This document shows positions 18,172 to 28,037 of a DNA stretch of 64,000 nucleotides, in pieces. The notes under the pieces are model-generated. The model was not told the DNA's origin and searched no databases. It saw only the letters and a program-made list of their open reading frames with translations. The translations under genes and the position numbers were made by a program. Origin of the DNA: Komagataeibacter sp. FNDCR2 (GTDB lineage Bacteria > Pseudomonadota > Alphaproteobacteria > Acetobacterales > Acetobacteraceae); contig NZ_JAIWOU010000001.1 of the NCBI RefSeq assembly GCF_021295395.1, positions 2,434,501-2,498,500 of the forward strand, given 5' to 3'. Every line of letters starts with the position of its first letter. Within the stretch, counting starts at the first letter, position 1.

Positions 18172-20850
18172 GAGCGTACGCACGCGGGTCAGATCGCCAG
18201 CCGCACGCCCAGTTCCACCACGCGGTCGGGTGGAATGCGGAAGAATTCCGTGGCGGGCGTGGCGTTGCGCGCCATGAGCAGGAACAGGGACATGCGCCAG
18301 CGCGACATCTTGGGCACGGAGGAACGGACCAGCAGCTCACGGCTGGTGAAGTAGGAGGCCTGCAGCGCGTCGAAATCGAGGCCGTTGGCCTTGAGGTCCT
18401 CCAGCGCGCGGGGCAGGTTGGGCATTTCCATGAAGCCGTAGCGCAGGATGATGCGGTAGATGTCCGGCGCCACTTCCTGCAACGCCACGCGGTGCCCGTG
18501 GTCGGCTTCGGGCTGGTCCAGCGTCTGCACGGTCACGAACAGCACATGGTCATGCAGGACCTTGTTGTGCTTGAGGTTATGCAGCAGGCAGGCCGGCACG
18601 AAATCCGGGTTGCCGGTCATGTAAACGGCGGTTCCCGGCACGCGGATGATGCGTGACTGCGGCAGGCGGGCCAGGAACGAATTCATCGGCATGCTGTCCT
18701 GCTTCTGCCGGTTCATGAGAAGCTGGCGGCCCTTCTTCCACGTCGTCATCATGAGTGTCAGCACGATGCCCAGCAGCACCGGCACCCACCCGCCCTGCGG
18801 GATCTTGAGCGCGTTGGAGGCGAAGAACGTGCTGTCGAGCACGAAAAAGCCCCCGAACGTCGCGATCGCGGCCGGGCGTGACCAGTGGTACAGCCTGCGG
18901 AACACCACCATCGCCAGTACGCACGTGCACATGAAGGTGCCGGTCACCGCGATACCGTAGGCCGAGGCCAGCGCATCCGAACTGCGGAAGCTCAGCACCA
19001 GCAGCAGCGCGCCGATCATGAGGAAACGGTTGAACTCGGGCAGGTAGATCTGGCCCTCCTCCTCCGCGTTCGTGTGGGTCACGCGCATGCGCGGCAGGTA
19101 GCCAAGCTGGATGATCTGGCGGCATAGCGAGAACCCGCCCGAAATGCCCGCCTGGCTGGCGATGACCGTGGCCATGGTGGACAGGATGATCATCGGCACC
19201 TGCAGCCAGTGCGGGCCAAGCAGGAAGAAGGGATTTTCCAGCGCCGCGGGGTCATGGATGATCAGCGCGCCCTGGCCCAGATAGTTCAGCGCAAGGCAGG
19301 GCAGCACGCAGAACAGCCATGCATAGCGGATCGGCTGGCGGCCGAAATGCCCCATATCGGCATAAAGCGCCTCCGCCCCCGTGACCGACAGCACGACCGA
19401 GCCAAGCGCGATGAACGACAGCCAGCCGTGATAGACGATGAACTGCACCGCATAGGTGGGCGATATGGCCAGCAGCACGGTGGGGTGGTGCAGGATCTGC
19501 AACCCGCCCAGTATGCCCAGCAGGCTGAACCATACCAGCATGATCGGCCCGAATATGGCCCCCACCTTGCCCGTGCCGTAGCTCTGCACCGAAAACAGCC
19601 CGACCAGCACCATGAGCGCGATGGGAATGACAAGGTCATGCGCGGCGGGGAAGCTGACCTCCAGCCCTTCCACCGCGGACAGGACGGAAATCGCGGGCGT
19701 GATCATGCCATCACCGAAGAACAGGCACGCCCCGCCGATTCCCACCATGCCCAGCGCGATGCGCAGCCGGGTGCTGGGCGCCACGCGCTGGGCGAGGGAC
19801 ATGAGCGAAATGATCCCGCCTTCGCCATTATGGTCGGCGCGCATGATCAGGATGACGTATTTCACCGTAACGATCAGGAACAGCGACCAGATGATCAGGC
19901 TGAGAACGCCCAGCACTTCCCACGGTTCGATCCTGTGGTGCTGCGAGACGACCATGATGGTCGAACGCAGGGCGTAGATCGGGCTTGTGCCGATATCACC
20001 GAACACCACGCCCAGAACGCCCAGCAGGGCGGCGAAACCGACCGGATTGGCGGCGTGTTCGTGCTGGTCGGCGCCATATTCGGTAATCTGGGACGGCGCC
20101 GGAGTGTTGGCGGCGCTGGCGGCATGATCACCGCCAGCGGGCGTCGTCTGGGGTCCGGGGGCAGCAGGCCCCGTGGGTTGCGTCATGTCGTGACGGCTCC
20201 GCGGCAATAAAGACAGAAAACCGGCATGGGATCGCGACCGGATAGTTTCGCATTACCGTCTCGCCCCATGCGCAGCAAGGCCCCTGTCCGCTCAGGTGCC
20301 ATTCCCCCGGATTCAGGGGTGCGCGGGCCGCGCCCCGAAAATCGCGCTGCCCACCCGCACCAGCGTGGCGCCACAGGCGATGGCGCGCTCGAAATCGGCC
20401 GACATGCCCATGGACACCACCGGCAGCCCGTGCCGCGCTGCCATGTCGGCCAGCAGGCGAAAATGCGGCGCCGGATCCTGGTCATGCGGCGGGATGCACA
20501 TCAGCCCCTTCACGGCCGCGCCAAAGCGGGCGCGGCTGTGGTCGATGAACTCATCGGCGTCTTCCAGCCTCACGCCGGATTTCTGGGTTTCATCGCCGGT
20601 GTTGACCTGCACCAGCAGGTCCGGGAGCCTGCCCGCCCGCTCCGCCGCGCGCGCGAGCGCGTCCGACAGGGCGGGCCGGTCGAGGCTTTCGATCATGTCC
20701 GCTATCCTGACCGCCTCTGCTGCCTTGTTGGTCTGCAACCCGCCGATGATGTGCAGCCGCAGATCCGGCCAGCGCGCGCGCAGGGCGGGGAATTTGGCCG
20801 CCGCTTCCTGCACCCGGTTTTCCCCGAATACGCGCTGCCCCGCCTCCAGC
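17627..20850. repeat. Tandem duplication, copy B (3,224 bp)
   Basis: Second, head-to-tail copy of 14403-17626. It supplies the 5' part of hemW that is fused to the truncated yggS of copy A, a second full kup, and the 3' part of the only intact yggS. The lack of visible divergence means it is either very recent or an assembly error. Confidence 0.97.
18189..20186 (-). CDS. kup: Kup-type low-affinity potassium transporter, copy B
   Basis: 665 residues, same sequence as the copy at 14965-16962, with the same ATG start choice. It carries the KUP signature, about 12 membrane segments and a cytoplasmic C-terminal domain. It follows the intact yggS gene, so this copy keeps the ancestral upstream context (yggS-kup), whereas copy A keeps the ancestral downstream context (kup-hemW). 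If the duplication is real the cell has a doubled kup dose. Confidence 0.95.
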   Translation of the reverse strand: MTQPTGPAAPGPQTTPAGGDHAASAANTPAPSQITEYGADQHEHAANPVGFAALLGVLGVVFGDIGTSPIYALRSTIMVVSQHHRIEPWEVLGVLSLIIWSLFLIVTVKYVILIMRADHNGEGGIISLMSLAQRVAPSTRLRIALGMVGIGGACLFFGDGMITPAISVLSAVEGLEVSFPAAHDLVIPIALMVLVGLFSVQSYGTGKVGAIFGPIMLVWFSLLGILGGLQILHHPTVLLAISPTYAVQFIVYHGWLSFIALGSVVLSVTGAEALYADMGHFGRQPIRYAWLFCVLPCLALNYLGQGALIIHDPAALENPFFLLGPHWLQVPMIILSTMATVIASQAGISGGFSLCRQIIQLGYLPRMRVTHTNAEEEGQIYLPEFNRFLMIGALLLVLSFRSSDALASAYGIAVTGTFMCTCVLAMVVFRRLYHWSRPAAIATFGGFFVLDSTFFASNALKIPQGGWVPVLLGIVLTLMMTTWKKGRQLLMNRQKQDSMPMNSFLARLPQSRIIRVPGTAVYMTGNPDFVPACLLHNLKHNKVLHDHVLFVTVQTLDQPEADHGHRVALQEVAPDIYRIILRYGFMEMPNLPRALEDLKANGLDFDALQASYFTSRELLVRSSVPKMSRWRMSLFLLMARNATPATEFFRIPPDRVVELGVRLAI

Positions 20851-20996
20851 GCCGCGATGACGCTGCCCTGGGGATGGAACTTGGAAACGGCGACCAGCTC
20901 CACGCCGGAAGGGTCGCGGCCCGCCGCCCGCGCGGCGGTCGCGATACGGGCGCGGATGCCGCCCAGCGCCTGTGCTATGGATGTGGATGTTGACAT
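20313..20996 (-). CDS. yggS: YggS family PLP homeostasis protein
   Basis: 227 residues, normal for the family. YggS/PROSC proteins are single-domain alanine-racemase-like barrels that bind pyridoxal phosphate and balance free PLP and amino/keto-acid pools; they have no strong enzymatic activity. The PLP lysine is Lys39 in LVAVSKFHP; other conserved parts are VFGENRVQEA, HIIGGLQTNK and LSMGMSADFERAI-like VVSMGMSADFE near the end. This is the complete gene; a truncated copy is fused to hemW at 17089. It diverges from rsmB, with 70 bp between the starts. Confidence 0.95.
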   Translation of the reverse strand: MSTSTSIAQALGGIRARIATAARAAGRDPSGVELVAVSKFHPQGSVIAALEAGQRVFGENRVQEAAAKFPALRARWPDLRLHIIGGLQTNKAAEAVRIADMIESLDRPALSDALARAAERAGRLPDLLVQVNTGDETQKSGVRLEDADEFIDHSRARFGAAVKGLMCIPPHDQDPAPHFRLLADMAARHGLPVVSMGMSADFERAIACGATLVRVGSAIFGARPAHP

Positions 20997-21066
20997 GGCT
21001 CTAGGCTTGGCCTGAATACCTCCCCGGTCAAGCCCCCGCGTGTCGCAGCTTTCAGGTCAGGATTAC

Positions 21067-22413
21067 ATGAAGCCTCCCTCGTCCTCCCCGTCCCGTCCCC
21101 CCGGTCGCCGCCCTGGCCGCAGCCCCGGCGCAGGCCGTCCCGACCGGCGTGGGGGCAGGGTCGCACCCGACCCCACGCGCGACATCGCCTTTGATATCGT
21201 CGAGGGCGTGATCGTCCATCGCCGCATGCTCGACACCTCGCTCGAACACTCTGCCGCCGCCCGCACCGCCGAACCGCGCGATCGCGCCGCCGCCCACAGG
21301 CTGGCCGCCACCGTGCTGCGCCATATGGGCACGGCCAATGAAATCCTCGCCCCGTTCCTCAAGCGCGAACCGCCCGAGCCGGTGCGCGTGGTGCTGCTGA
21401 TCGGGGTGATACAGCTTTTGTTCCTTGACACGCCGCCCCATGCCGCGGTGGCCACCTCCGTCGCGCTGGCGCGCAGGCGCGGGCTGGTGCCGTTCGCGGG
21501 GCTGGTCAACGCGGTGCTGCGCCGTGTCGCGGCGGAGGGCGCGCAGGCGCTGGAGGGGCTGGACCAGCCCCGGCTCGATGTGCCGCCGTGGCTGTGGCAG
21601 TCATGGGGCCGGCTGGCGCGTCCCATCGCCAGCACACTGGGCCATGAACCGCCGCTTGACCTGACCATCCGCCCAGGTGACACGGCCCCGCCGGGTGGCG
21701 AAGTCATGCCCAATGGCAGCGTGCGCTTCGCCCCGGGCACGGTCAAGGTGACCGAACTACCCGGTTTCGGCGGTGGCGCGTTCTGGGTGCAGGACATGGC
21801 GGCCACCCTGCCCGCGCGGCTGCTGAACGTGCGGCAGGGCGAGCGCGTGGCGGATCTGTGCGCCGCCCCGGGCGGCAAGACCGCCCAGCTCGCCTGCGCG
21901 GGGGCGGAGGTCTTCGCCATTGAGCGCGAGGGCCGGCGCATCGAGCGCCTGCGCGCGAATCTGGCGCGGCTGGGGCTGGATGGCGTACATGTGATCCAGG
22001 CGGACGCGGCGCAGTGGCGGCCCGATGCGCCGCTGGACGCCATCCTGCTCGACGCGCCCTGCTCGGCCACGGGCACCATCCGCCGCCATCCCGATGCCAT
22101 GTGGATCAAGCGCCCGCGCGACATCGCCACCATGACGGAGGGGCAGGACCGCCTGCTTGCCGCGGCCCGCGACATGCTGCGCCCCGGCGGCAGGCTGGTC
22201 TATGCCGTGTGTTCCCTCCAGCCCGAGGAAGGCGAGCAGCGCGCCCTTGCCGCCGCGGCCATGGGCCTTGTGCCCGATCCCTTCACGCCCGGGGAACTGG
22301 CCTTCCTGCCGCAGGCCCGCACGGAGGAAGGCTGGCTGCGCACCCATCCGGGCATGCTGGGCGCGCGCGGGGGAATGGACGGCTTCTTCGCCGCGCGTTT
22401 CCGCCGGGCGTGA
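21067..22413 (+). CDS. rsmB: 16S rRNA (cytosine-C5) methyltransferase RsmB-like
   Basis: 448 residues from ATG 21067, preceded by CAGGA at about 6 nt; a GTG at 21040 would add nine residues. A basic Pro/Arg-rich N-terminal tail is followed by a NusB-like RNA-binding domain (residues ~35-165) and an m5C methyltransferase domain. SAM binding is seen in VADLCAAPGGKT, and the two catalytic cysteines in LDAPCSATG and VYAVCSLQPEEGE. RsmB methylates C967 in the small-subunit rRNA. It is the first gene of a plus-strand run with rpe, and a heparinase-like gene downstream, an order also seen in other Alphaproteobacteria. Confidence 0.93.
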   Translation: MKPPSSSPSRPPGRRPGRSPGAGRPDRRGGRVAPDPTRDIAFDIVEGVIVHRRMLDTSLEHSAAARTAEPRDRAAAHRLAATVLRHMGTANEILAPFLKREPPEPVRVVLLIGVIQLLFLDTPPHAAVATSVALARRRGLVPFAGLVNAVLRRVAAEGAQALEGLDQPRLDVPPWLWQSWGRLARPIASTLGHEPPLDLTIRPGDTAPPGGEVMPNGSVRFAPGTVKVTELPGFGGGAFWVQDMAATLPARLLNVRQGERVADLCAAPGGKTAQLACAGAEVFAIEREGRRIERLRANLARLGLDGVHVIQADAAQWRPDAPLDAILLDAPCSATGTIRRHPDAMWIKRPRDIATMTEGQDRLLAAARDMLRPGGRLVYAVCSLQPEEGEQRALAAAAMGLVPDPFTPGELAFLPQARTEEGWLRTHPGMLGARGGMDGFFAARFRRA

Positions 22414-22476
22414 CGCGCCGGGGCGTGATGTTACGAAAGGTTGGCGTCAGCCGTGGATTGCTGTTAAAAAACAGGC

Positions 22477-23154
22477 ATGGCTGCTCTCAAGACCCCCCTC
22501 ATCGCGCCCAGCGTCCTGTCCGCTGATTTCTCCCGCATGGCGGAGGAAGTCGCCGCCGTGGAACACGCGGGCGCGGACTGGCTGCATCTGGATGTCATGG
22601 ACGGGCATTTCGTGCCCAACCTGTCCATGGGGACGCAACTCATCAAGGCGCTGCGCCCGAAGTCGAACCTGCCCTTTGACGTGCACCTGATGATCGCGCC
22701 GGTCGATCCGTATATCGAAGCCTTCGCCCAGGCCGGGGCGGACCATATCCACCTGCATGTGGAGGCGGGGCCTCACACCCACCGCTCGCTCCAGCATGTG
22801 CGCAACAGCGGGGTGAAGCCCGGTGTGGCGATCTGCCCCGCCACCCCGCCCGAAGCCGTGGGCGAGGTGCTGGATCTGGTGGACATGATCCTTGTGATGA
22901 CGGTCAACCCCGGCTTCGGCGGCCAGAAATTCCTGACCAGCCAGTTGCGCAAGATCGAGACCCTGCGCCGCATGGCGGATGCGACGGGGCGCGATATCCG
23001 CATCGGCGTCGATGGCGGGATCACGACGCATACCGCGCCGCTGGCGGTTGCCGCGGGGGCCGATGTGCTGATCGCGGGCACGTCGGTGTACGGGCAGGAT
23101 GATTACGCCGCCGCGATCGCGGGCCTGCGCAGTGGAGCGCACGGCCCGGCGTGA
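22477..23154 (+). CDS. rpe: Ribulose-phosphate 3-epimerase
   Basis: 225 residues, normal length. It interconverts ribulose 5-phosphate and xylulose 5-phosphate in the pentose phosphate pathway, the main sugar route in acetic acid bacteria. The TIM-barrel signatures are all present: IAPSVLSADFSRM, HLDVMDGHFVPN (catalytic Asp and metal ligands), DVHLMI, MTVNPGFGGQKF and the closing GVDGGI with the second catalytic Asp. It sits 63 bp after rsmB and 37 bp before the heparinase-like gene. Confidence 0.97.
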   Translation: MAALKTPLIAPSVLSADFSRMAEEVAAVEHAGADWLHLDVMDGHFVPNLSMGTQLIKALRPKSNLPFDVHLMIAPVDPYIEAFAQAGADHIHLHVEAGPHTHRSLQHVRNSGVKPGVAICPATPPEAVGEVLDLVDMILVMTVNPGFGGQKFLTSQLRKIETLRRMADATGRDIRIGVDGGITTHTAPLAVAAGADVLIAGTSVYGQDDYAAAIAGLRSGAHGPA

Positions 23155-23191
23155 GGGAACGCCGCCCGCTACTCCACGGGGGTAAGAGTTC

Positions 23192-24910
23192 ATGACGTTG
23201 AAGCGTATGACGCGTGGCGCGCGTCTGTCGTTTGCACGCCTGTCCCTGTTCGGTGGCGGCAAGCGCCTGCCCGCCGCGCCCGTTCATACCATGCGCGACC
23301 TGTGGCCGGGCGATCCGGTCGCGGGGGCGCAGCTTACGCGCGGCAGCCTGACATGGGCGGGCTACACCCATCCCGTGGGGCCGGGGCGGTGGGACGCGCC
23401 GGAATTCGAGCCCGCCTTCCGCGAGGGACTGCTGGGGTTTCGCTGGCTGCGCGATCTGCGCGCGGTGGGCACCGATGCCGCGCGGCTGAAGGCGCGCGCG
23501 CTGGTGGATGACTGGCTGCACCATCCCGCCCAGCATCCCGCAGCCTTCGAATGCGGGGTGATCGGCGCGCGGGTTTCGGCGTGGCTGGGGCATTATGATT
23601 TCTTCGCCGCCTCCGCCAGTGATTCCTTTCGCCAGCGTCTCATGGCCCGCCTGCTGGTGGAGGGGCGCACCATCGCCGCCATCATGCCGCCCGAACGGCA
23701 CGGGTGGCAGTCTCTCGCCGCCCTGAAGGGCCTGCTGGCCGTGGCGGTCGCCATGCCGGAATATACCGGGCTGCTGGCCCGCTACCGCCGCTATATCGAC
23801 GCGGAGGTGGAAAGCCAGATCCTGCCCGATGGCTGGCATGTCGAGCGCAGCCCCGAAGTGCAGTTGCGCGCCCTGCGCGAACTGGCGGAGATGCGGGCCA
23901 TGATGCAGGCGGTGCAGCATGCCCTGCCGCATTCGGTCGCCCTCGCGCTGGACAAGATGAGCCCGGTGCTGCGCGCCATGCGCCATGGCGACGGCGGGCT
24001 TGCCCTGTTCAATGGCAGCCATGAACGCAACGCCGCGCTGATCGAGATGGTGCTGTCACAGGCCACGCGCACGCGGGTCGTGGCGCACAGCATGCCCGAT
24101 GGCGGTTTCGTGCGCATGCAGGCGGCCCGGTCGCTGCTTTTGGTCGATGCGGGTATTCCGGCCCCCGCGGGCTTTGACCGCAATGCCCATGCGGGCACCC
24201 TGTCGTTCGAGTTTTCGTGCGCCCGCCAGCGCCTGATCGTCAATTGCGGCGGCGGCGTGCTGCCCGCGTGGAAAGACGCCCTGCGGCAGACGGCGGCGCA
24301 CTCCGTCGTGGTGGTGGAGGAGATGTCCTCCTCCGAATTCGCGGATGACGGCACGGTGGCGCGCCGCCCCACGCATGTGGGCGTGGACCATGCGGTGGCG
24401 GAAGGCGCGCACTGGGTCACCCTGTCGCATGATGGCTATCATGCTTCCGCCGGGGCGACCTGCTACCGCAGGCTTTATCTGGGCGCGGATGGCGAGGTGC
24501 TGCGCGGCGAGGAAACGGTGGAGGGTGAGCGCGCGCTTGCCTTCGTGCTGCGCCTGCACCTGCACCCGTCGGTCACGGCGGTGGATGCGCGCGATGGCTC
24601 GGTCCTGCTGGGCGCGGGGGAGCAGCACTGGCGCTTTCGTGCGGCGGGTGGCGTTGTCGCGATCGAGGAGAGCGTCTATTGCGGCGGCCAGAGCCCGCGC
24701 GCCAGCCTGCAACTGGTCGTGCGGGTGGACCCGGCCACGCGGCTGGCGGGGGAAGCCGGGACGGTGGAGCATGAAGCCGCCCGGCGGGACGCCGCCCGGG
24801 TCGGCGGGGGCGCATCCGGCGGCGCGGGCCTGCCCGAAGCGGGGCCGGGCATGGTGCGGCAGGTGGTGCGCTGGGCGCTCCAGCGCGAAAAAATCCTGCT
24901 GCTGACATGA
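23192..24910 (+). CDS. Heparinase II/III-like protein
   Basis: 572 residues; the start has GGGGG at about 9 nt. The N-terminal ~300 residues are a helical (alpha/alpha toroid) region and the C-terminal part fits the heparinase II/III-like beta domain (MQAARSLLLVDAG..., FEFSCARQRLIVNCGG). No signal peptide is clear at the extreme N-terminus. Heparin itself is not a likely substrate; family members in Alphaproteobacteria may be lyases acting on acidic polysaccharides. The stop overlaps the start of a glycosyltransferase by 4 bp, so the pair is translationally coupled and may serve exopolysaccharide or envelope glycan turnover. Function is inferred. Confidence 0.85.
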   Translation: MTLKRMTRGARLSFARLSLFGGGKRLPAAPVHTMRDLWPGDPVAGAQLTRGSLTWAGYTHPVGPGRWDAPEFEPAFREGLLGFRWLRDLRAVGTDAARLKARALVDDWLHHPAQHPAAFECGVIGARVSAWLGHYDFFAASASDSFRQRLMARLLVEGRTIAAIMPPERHGWQSLAALKGLLAVAVAMPEYTGLLARYRRYIDAEVESQILPDGWHVERSPEVQLRALRELAEMRAMMQAVQHALPHSVALALDKMSPVLRAMRHGDGGLALFNGSHERNAALIEMVLSQATRTRVVAHSMPDGGFVRMQAARSLLLVDAGIPAPAGFDRNAHAGTLSFEFSCARQRLIVNCGGGVLPAWKDALRQTAAHSVVVVEEMSSSEFADDGTVARRPTHVGVDHAVAEGAHWVTLSHDGYHASAGATCYRRLYLGADGEVLRGEETVEGERALAFVLRLHLHPSVTAVDARDGSVLLGAGEQHWRFRAAGGVVAIEESVYCGGQSPRASLQLVVRVDPATRLAGEAGTVEHEAARRDAARVGGGASGGAGLPEAGPGMVRQVVRWALQREKILLLT

Positions 24911-26034
24911 AGATCCTCGAAGTCACGAATGTTGACTTCTCGCTGCGGCAGTTTCTCTTTCCCCTGATGGTGGCGCTGCGGGCGCAGGGTCATGATGTGG
25001 TGGGCGCCTGTGCCGAAGGCCCGCTGCTGGATCCGGTGCGCACGCAGGGCCTGCGTGTCGTGGCCGTGCCCATGTCGCGCACGCTGTCGCCGGTGGCGCA
25101 ATGGCGGGCATGGCGGGCGCTGGTGCGGCTGATCCGGGCGGAAAGGCCCGATATGGTTCATGCGCATATGCCCATAAGCGGGCTGCTGGCGCGGTTCGCC
25201 GCCTGGTGGTGCGGTGTGCCCTGCATTGCCTATACCGGCCATGGCTTCCTGTTCAACCAGCCGGGATCATGGCTGCGGCGGGGCATCGCCCTCATGCTGG
25301 AATGGCTGGCGGGGCGCGTGACCGATATCTACATGACCGTATCGGAAGCCGAGGCCCGCGATGCCCGGCGGCTGGGCATCCACCGGGGGGCCACTGCCAT
25401 CGGCAACGGGCGCGACCCGGATGTTTTCCACCCCATGCCGGCGCGGCGCGCTGGCCTGCGCCGGGAACTGGGTGTGGGGGAAGGGCAGGTTGTCGTCCTT
25501 GCCGTATCCCGTCTGGTGCGCGCCAAGGGGTATCCCGAACTGCTGGCGGCCATGCGGCAACTGCCCCCGAACGCGGTTCTGTGGGTGGTGGGCGAACGCC
25601 TGCCCAGCGACCGGGGGGCGGATCTTGGCGCCTGTTTCCGCCAGGCCGCGCGTGATCTGGGATCGCGCCTTGTTTTCCTGGGCTATCGGGAAGATGTGGC
25701 GGAGCTTATGGCGGCGGCGGATATTTTCGTGCTGCCCAGTTCTTTCGAGGGCCTGCCGATGAGCGTGGTCGAGGCCATGCTGTGCGGCCTGCCTGTCGTG
25801 GCCAGCGATATTTCCGGCCCGCGTGAGCAGGTGGTGGCGGGCCGGACGGGGCTGCTGGTCCCGCCGGGCGATGTCCGCGCCCTTGCCCGCGCGCTTGGGG
25901 CGCTGGCGCGCGATGCGGCGCTACGCCAGCGGATGGGGCAGGCGGGGCGGAGACGTGCCTGCGCATGTTACACGCAGGCCATGGTGCTGGCGCGCACGCT
26001 CGGCCTGCTTACACCGGCCCGGGCCGCTACCTGA
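24907..26034 (+). CDS. Glycosyltransferase family 4 protein
   Basis: 375 residues. It has the GT-B fold pattern: an N-terminal Rossmann-like half (MKILEVTNVDFSLRQFLFPLMVALRAQGHDVVG), HAHMPISG, and the GT4 C-terminal half with VLAVSRLVRAKGYPELL and the donor-binding SSFEGLPMSVVEAMLCGLPVV stretch with EGLPMSVVEA. It probably transfers a sugar to a glycan or lipid carrier at the cytoplasmic membrane; donor and acceptor are unknown. It is coupled by ATGA to the heparinase-like gene. A remnant of the intergenic hairpin repeat follows its stop. Confidence 0.9.
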   Translation: MKILEVTNVDFSLRQFLFPLMVALRAQGHDVVGACAEGPLLDPVRTQGLRVVAVPMSRTLSPVAQWRAWRALVRLIRAERPDMVHAHMPISGLLARFAAWWCGVPCIAYTGHGFLFNQPGSWLRRGIALMLEWLAGRVTDIYMTVSEAEARDARRLGIHRGATAIGNGRDPDVFHPMPARRAGLRRELGVGEGQVVVLAVSRLVRAKGYPELLAAMRQLPPNAVLWVVGERLPSDRGADLGACFRQAARDLGSRLVFLGYREDVAELMAAADIFVLPSSFEGLPMSVVEAMLCGLPVVASDISGPREQVVAGRTGLLVPPGDVRALARALGALARDAALRQRMGQAGRRRACACYTQAMVLARTLGLLTPARAAT

Positions 26035-26035
26035 C

Positions 26036-26082
26036 GCTTCCCGGAAAAAGCTTCACCAGACATTTTCCCATGATTTGCGGGG
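26036..26082 (+). repeat. Double-hairpin intergenic repeat, truncated copy 2
   Basis: Matches only the second half of the element: AAAAAGCTTCACC, a short spacer and ATGATTTGC, corresponding to the 58516-58562 side of the full copy. It lies directly after a gene stop, as other copies do. Confidence 0.5.
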
Positions 26083-26093
26083 GGCAGACGCCC

Positions 26094-26672
26094 CTAACGC
26101 TGCTGGCCCTGCTGTTCATTGCCGCCCATGGCCTGGATCAGGGCCTGGACCTCGGCGGGGTGGGCCTTGAGCAGGGCGACGTTATCGGGGTTGAGCGGCG
26201 GCATGTCATTGCCGTCCTGCGGCGGATGCATGATGACGGCCTGCGTCATGCCAAAGGTGGTGATGTTCATGACGAACTCACGCGGGGACATGCGGTTGCG
26301 CTGGAGGATCGGCTGGAGCTGGGGCATCGCCTGCGTGCGGCTGATGGTTTCTTCCAGCGTCATGCTCGGCGTATCCGGGGGCGAGATATGCGCGAGCTTG
26401 ATCTGCTGGATGACGGGCAGCATGCGTGCGAAAAAATTGTTCGGCAGTTTGTAGCGCGCCACGGTCTCCACATCGCGGTTGAGTGCGGCTTCCTGCTCCG
26501 GGGTAAGCTGCTGCACGTTGTTGGCCTGCCCGGGTCCGGCCTGTTGCTGGGGGCCGATCTGCCCGGGACCGGCCTGCTGGGCCGCGGCGTGGCGCATGCC
26601 GGCGGGCAGGTGGGTCACGGCCAGGGCGCAGGCGGTGGCCAGCAGCGTTTTACGGATGGAAGGATAGGTCAT
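26094..26672 (-). CDS. Small secreted protein of unknown function
   Basis: 192 residues from ATG 26672 (MTYPSIRKTLLATACAL), with GGAG about 9 nt upstream. A signal peptide (cut near AAAQQ) is followed by a Gln/Gly/Pro-rich spacer (residues ~35-60) and a helical domain with YKLPNNFFARMLPVIQQIKLA and LQPILQRNRMSPREFVMNITTFG. The domain spacing resembles small periplasmic proteins of Acetobacteraceae; I do not recognise a named family. Its start overlaps the stop of the M29 peptidase gene (ATGA), so the two are likely co-expressed. It ends with an Asn/Gln-rich tail. Confidence 0.75.
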   Translation of the reverse strand: MTYPSIRKTLLATACALAVTHLPAGMRHAAAQQAGPGQIGPQQQAGPGQANNVQQLTPEQEAALNRDVETVARYKLPNNFFARMLPVIQQIKLAHISPPDTPSMTLEETISRTQAMPQLQPILQRNRMSPREFVMNITTFGMTQAVIMHPPQDGNDMPPLNPDNVALLKAHPAEVQALIQAMGGNEQQGQQR

Positions 26673-27916
26673 GGCTGGTTGCTCCATTCGCCCTGTCTCA
26701 TCAGGGGTTCGCGGCTGCCATCGTGGTTGATGGCGTCAACGTCGATTTTGCTGGACCCGATCATCCAGTCAATATGGATGAAACTGGTATTCGCGCCCTG
26801 GCGGGTCAGTTGGGCTTCGGTCAGGTTTTCGGTATCGCACATGCATTTGGCGTAGGACTGGCCCAGTGCGATATGGCTGGATGCGTTCTCGTCGAACAGG
26901 GTGTTGCGGAACAGGATGCCACTTTGTGAAATGGGGGAGGACGCGGGCACCAGCGCCACCTCACCCAGCCTGCGCGCGCCGTCATCGGTATCGAGAATGC
27001 GCTCCAGCACTGCCTGCCCGGTGCTGGCGTGGGCCTCGACAATGCGGCCTTCCTCGAAACGTACGCGGATATCGTCAATCAGCGTGCCCTGGTGGAACAG
27101 CGGCTTGGTCGCGCGGACATGCCCGCTCACCTTGCGCGCATGGGGGGTGGTGAACACTTCCTCGGTCGGGATGTTGGGGTTGCAGACAATGCCGTTGCCC
27201 GCCGGTTCCGCCCCCCCGGCCCAGGAATGGCCATCGGCCAGCCCCACGGTCAGGTCCGTATCCGGCCCGCTGAAATGCAGCGCCGCGAAGCGCCGCGCGT
27301 TGAGCCATGCCGTGCGGCGGCCGAGATAGGCGTTATGGGCCTTCCATTCCGCCACCGGGTCATCCACCGTCACGCGCGAGGCCTGGAAGATCGCATCCCA
27401 CAGGCGGCTGACCGCCTCTTCTTCCGACAGGTCGGGAAAGACCTGCATCGCCCATGCGGGGGTGGCGAAGGCCACGATGTTCCAGTTGACGGCAAAGCGC
27501 GTGATCAGTTCCATGGCGGGCCGCCCCGCGCGGGAGGCGGCGCGGGACACGCGGGACACGCGCTCGGGGTTCTCCTTGGCCAGCAGCACGGGGTTGCCGC
27601 CGGTAATCGCCATGCGCGCGGCCCCCTTGCGGTAGGCATTGGCCATGCCTTCGTGCAGCCAGTCGGCGGCGGCGTCCAGCGTGTCATCGGCGGCGTAATG
27701 GAAGCGGGCGAGCGTGGCCACGTCATCGGAATAGAACGGCGTGACCAGCGCGGCTCCGGCCCTGTAGGCATGTTCGGTAATCCGGCGCACCAGCGGCACG
27801 GCCTCCAGCGGCGCGGTGACAAGAAGCTGTTGCCCGTGCGCGATGTTCAGGCCGATACGGACCGCGACCTCAGCCAGGCGGTCCAGAAGCTGTTCATGCC
27901 GGGGGGAGAGAACCAT
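26669..27916 (-). CDS. M29 family aminopeptidase
   Basis: 415 residues, the length of thermophilic-type aminopeptidases (AmpS, PepS, aminopeptidase T). These are cytoplasmic cobalt or zinc enzymes that remove N-terminal residues. Family segments include VPLVRRITEHAYRAGAALVTPFYSD near the N-terminus, the NIPTEEVFTTPHARKVSGHV motif with the metal-binding Glu, and the C-terminal SHIALGQSY and HIDWMIGS with metal-binding His and Asp. It is coupled to the small secreted protein gene downstream. Confidence 0.92.
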   Translation of the reverse strand: MVLSPRHEQLLDRLAEVAVRIGLNIAHGQQLLVTAPLEAVPLVRRITEHAYRAGAALVTPFYSDDVATLARFHYAADDTLDAAADWLHEGMANAYRKGAARMAITGGNPVLLAKENPERVSRVSRAASRAGRPAMELITRFAVNWNIVAFATPAWAMQVFPDLSEEEAVSRLWDAIFQASRVTVDDPVAEWKAHNAYLGRRTAWLNARRFAALHFSGPDTDLTVGLADGHSWAGGAEPAGNGIVCNPNIPTEEVFTTPHARKVSGHVRATKPLFHQGTLIDDIRVRFEEGRIVEAHASTGQAVLERILDTDDGARRLGEVALVPASSPISQSGILFRNTLFDENASSHIALGQSYAKCMCDTENLTEAQLTRQGANTSFIHIDWMIGSSKIDVDAINHDGSREPLMRQGEWSNQP

Positions 27917-28037
27917 GCGTCATCAAATCCTGTTATTGGCGGGCGACGTGCCGCGTGCCTGTAGCGTGGCAACACGATAGACGACACGCCCATCGCGCGT
28001 AAGATGCTATCGGAAAACCAGCGGAGGCATGCACTTA

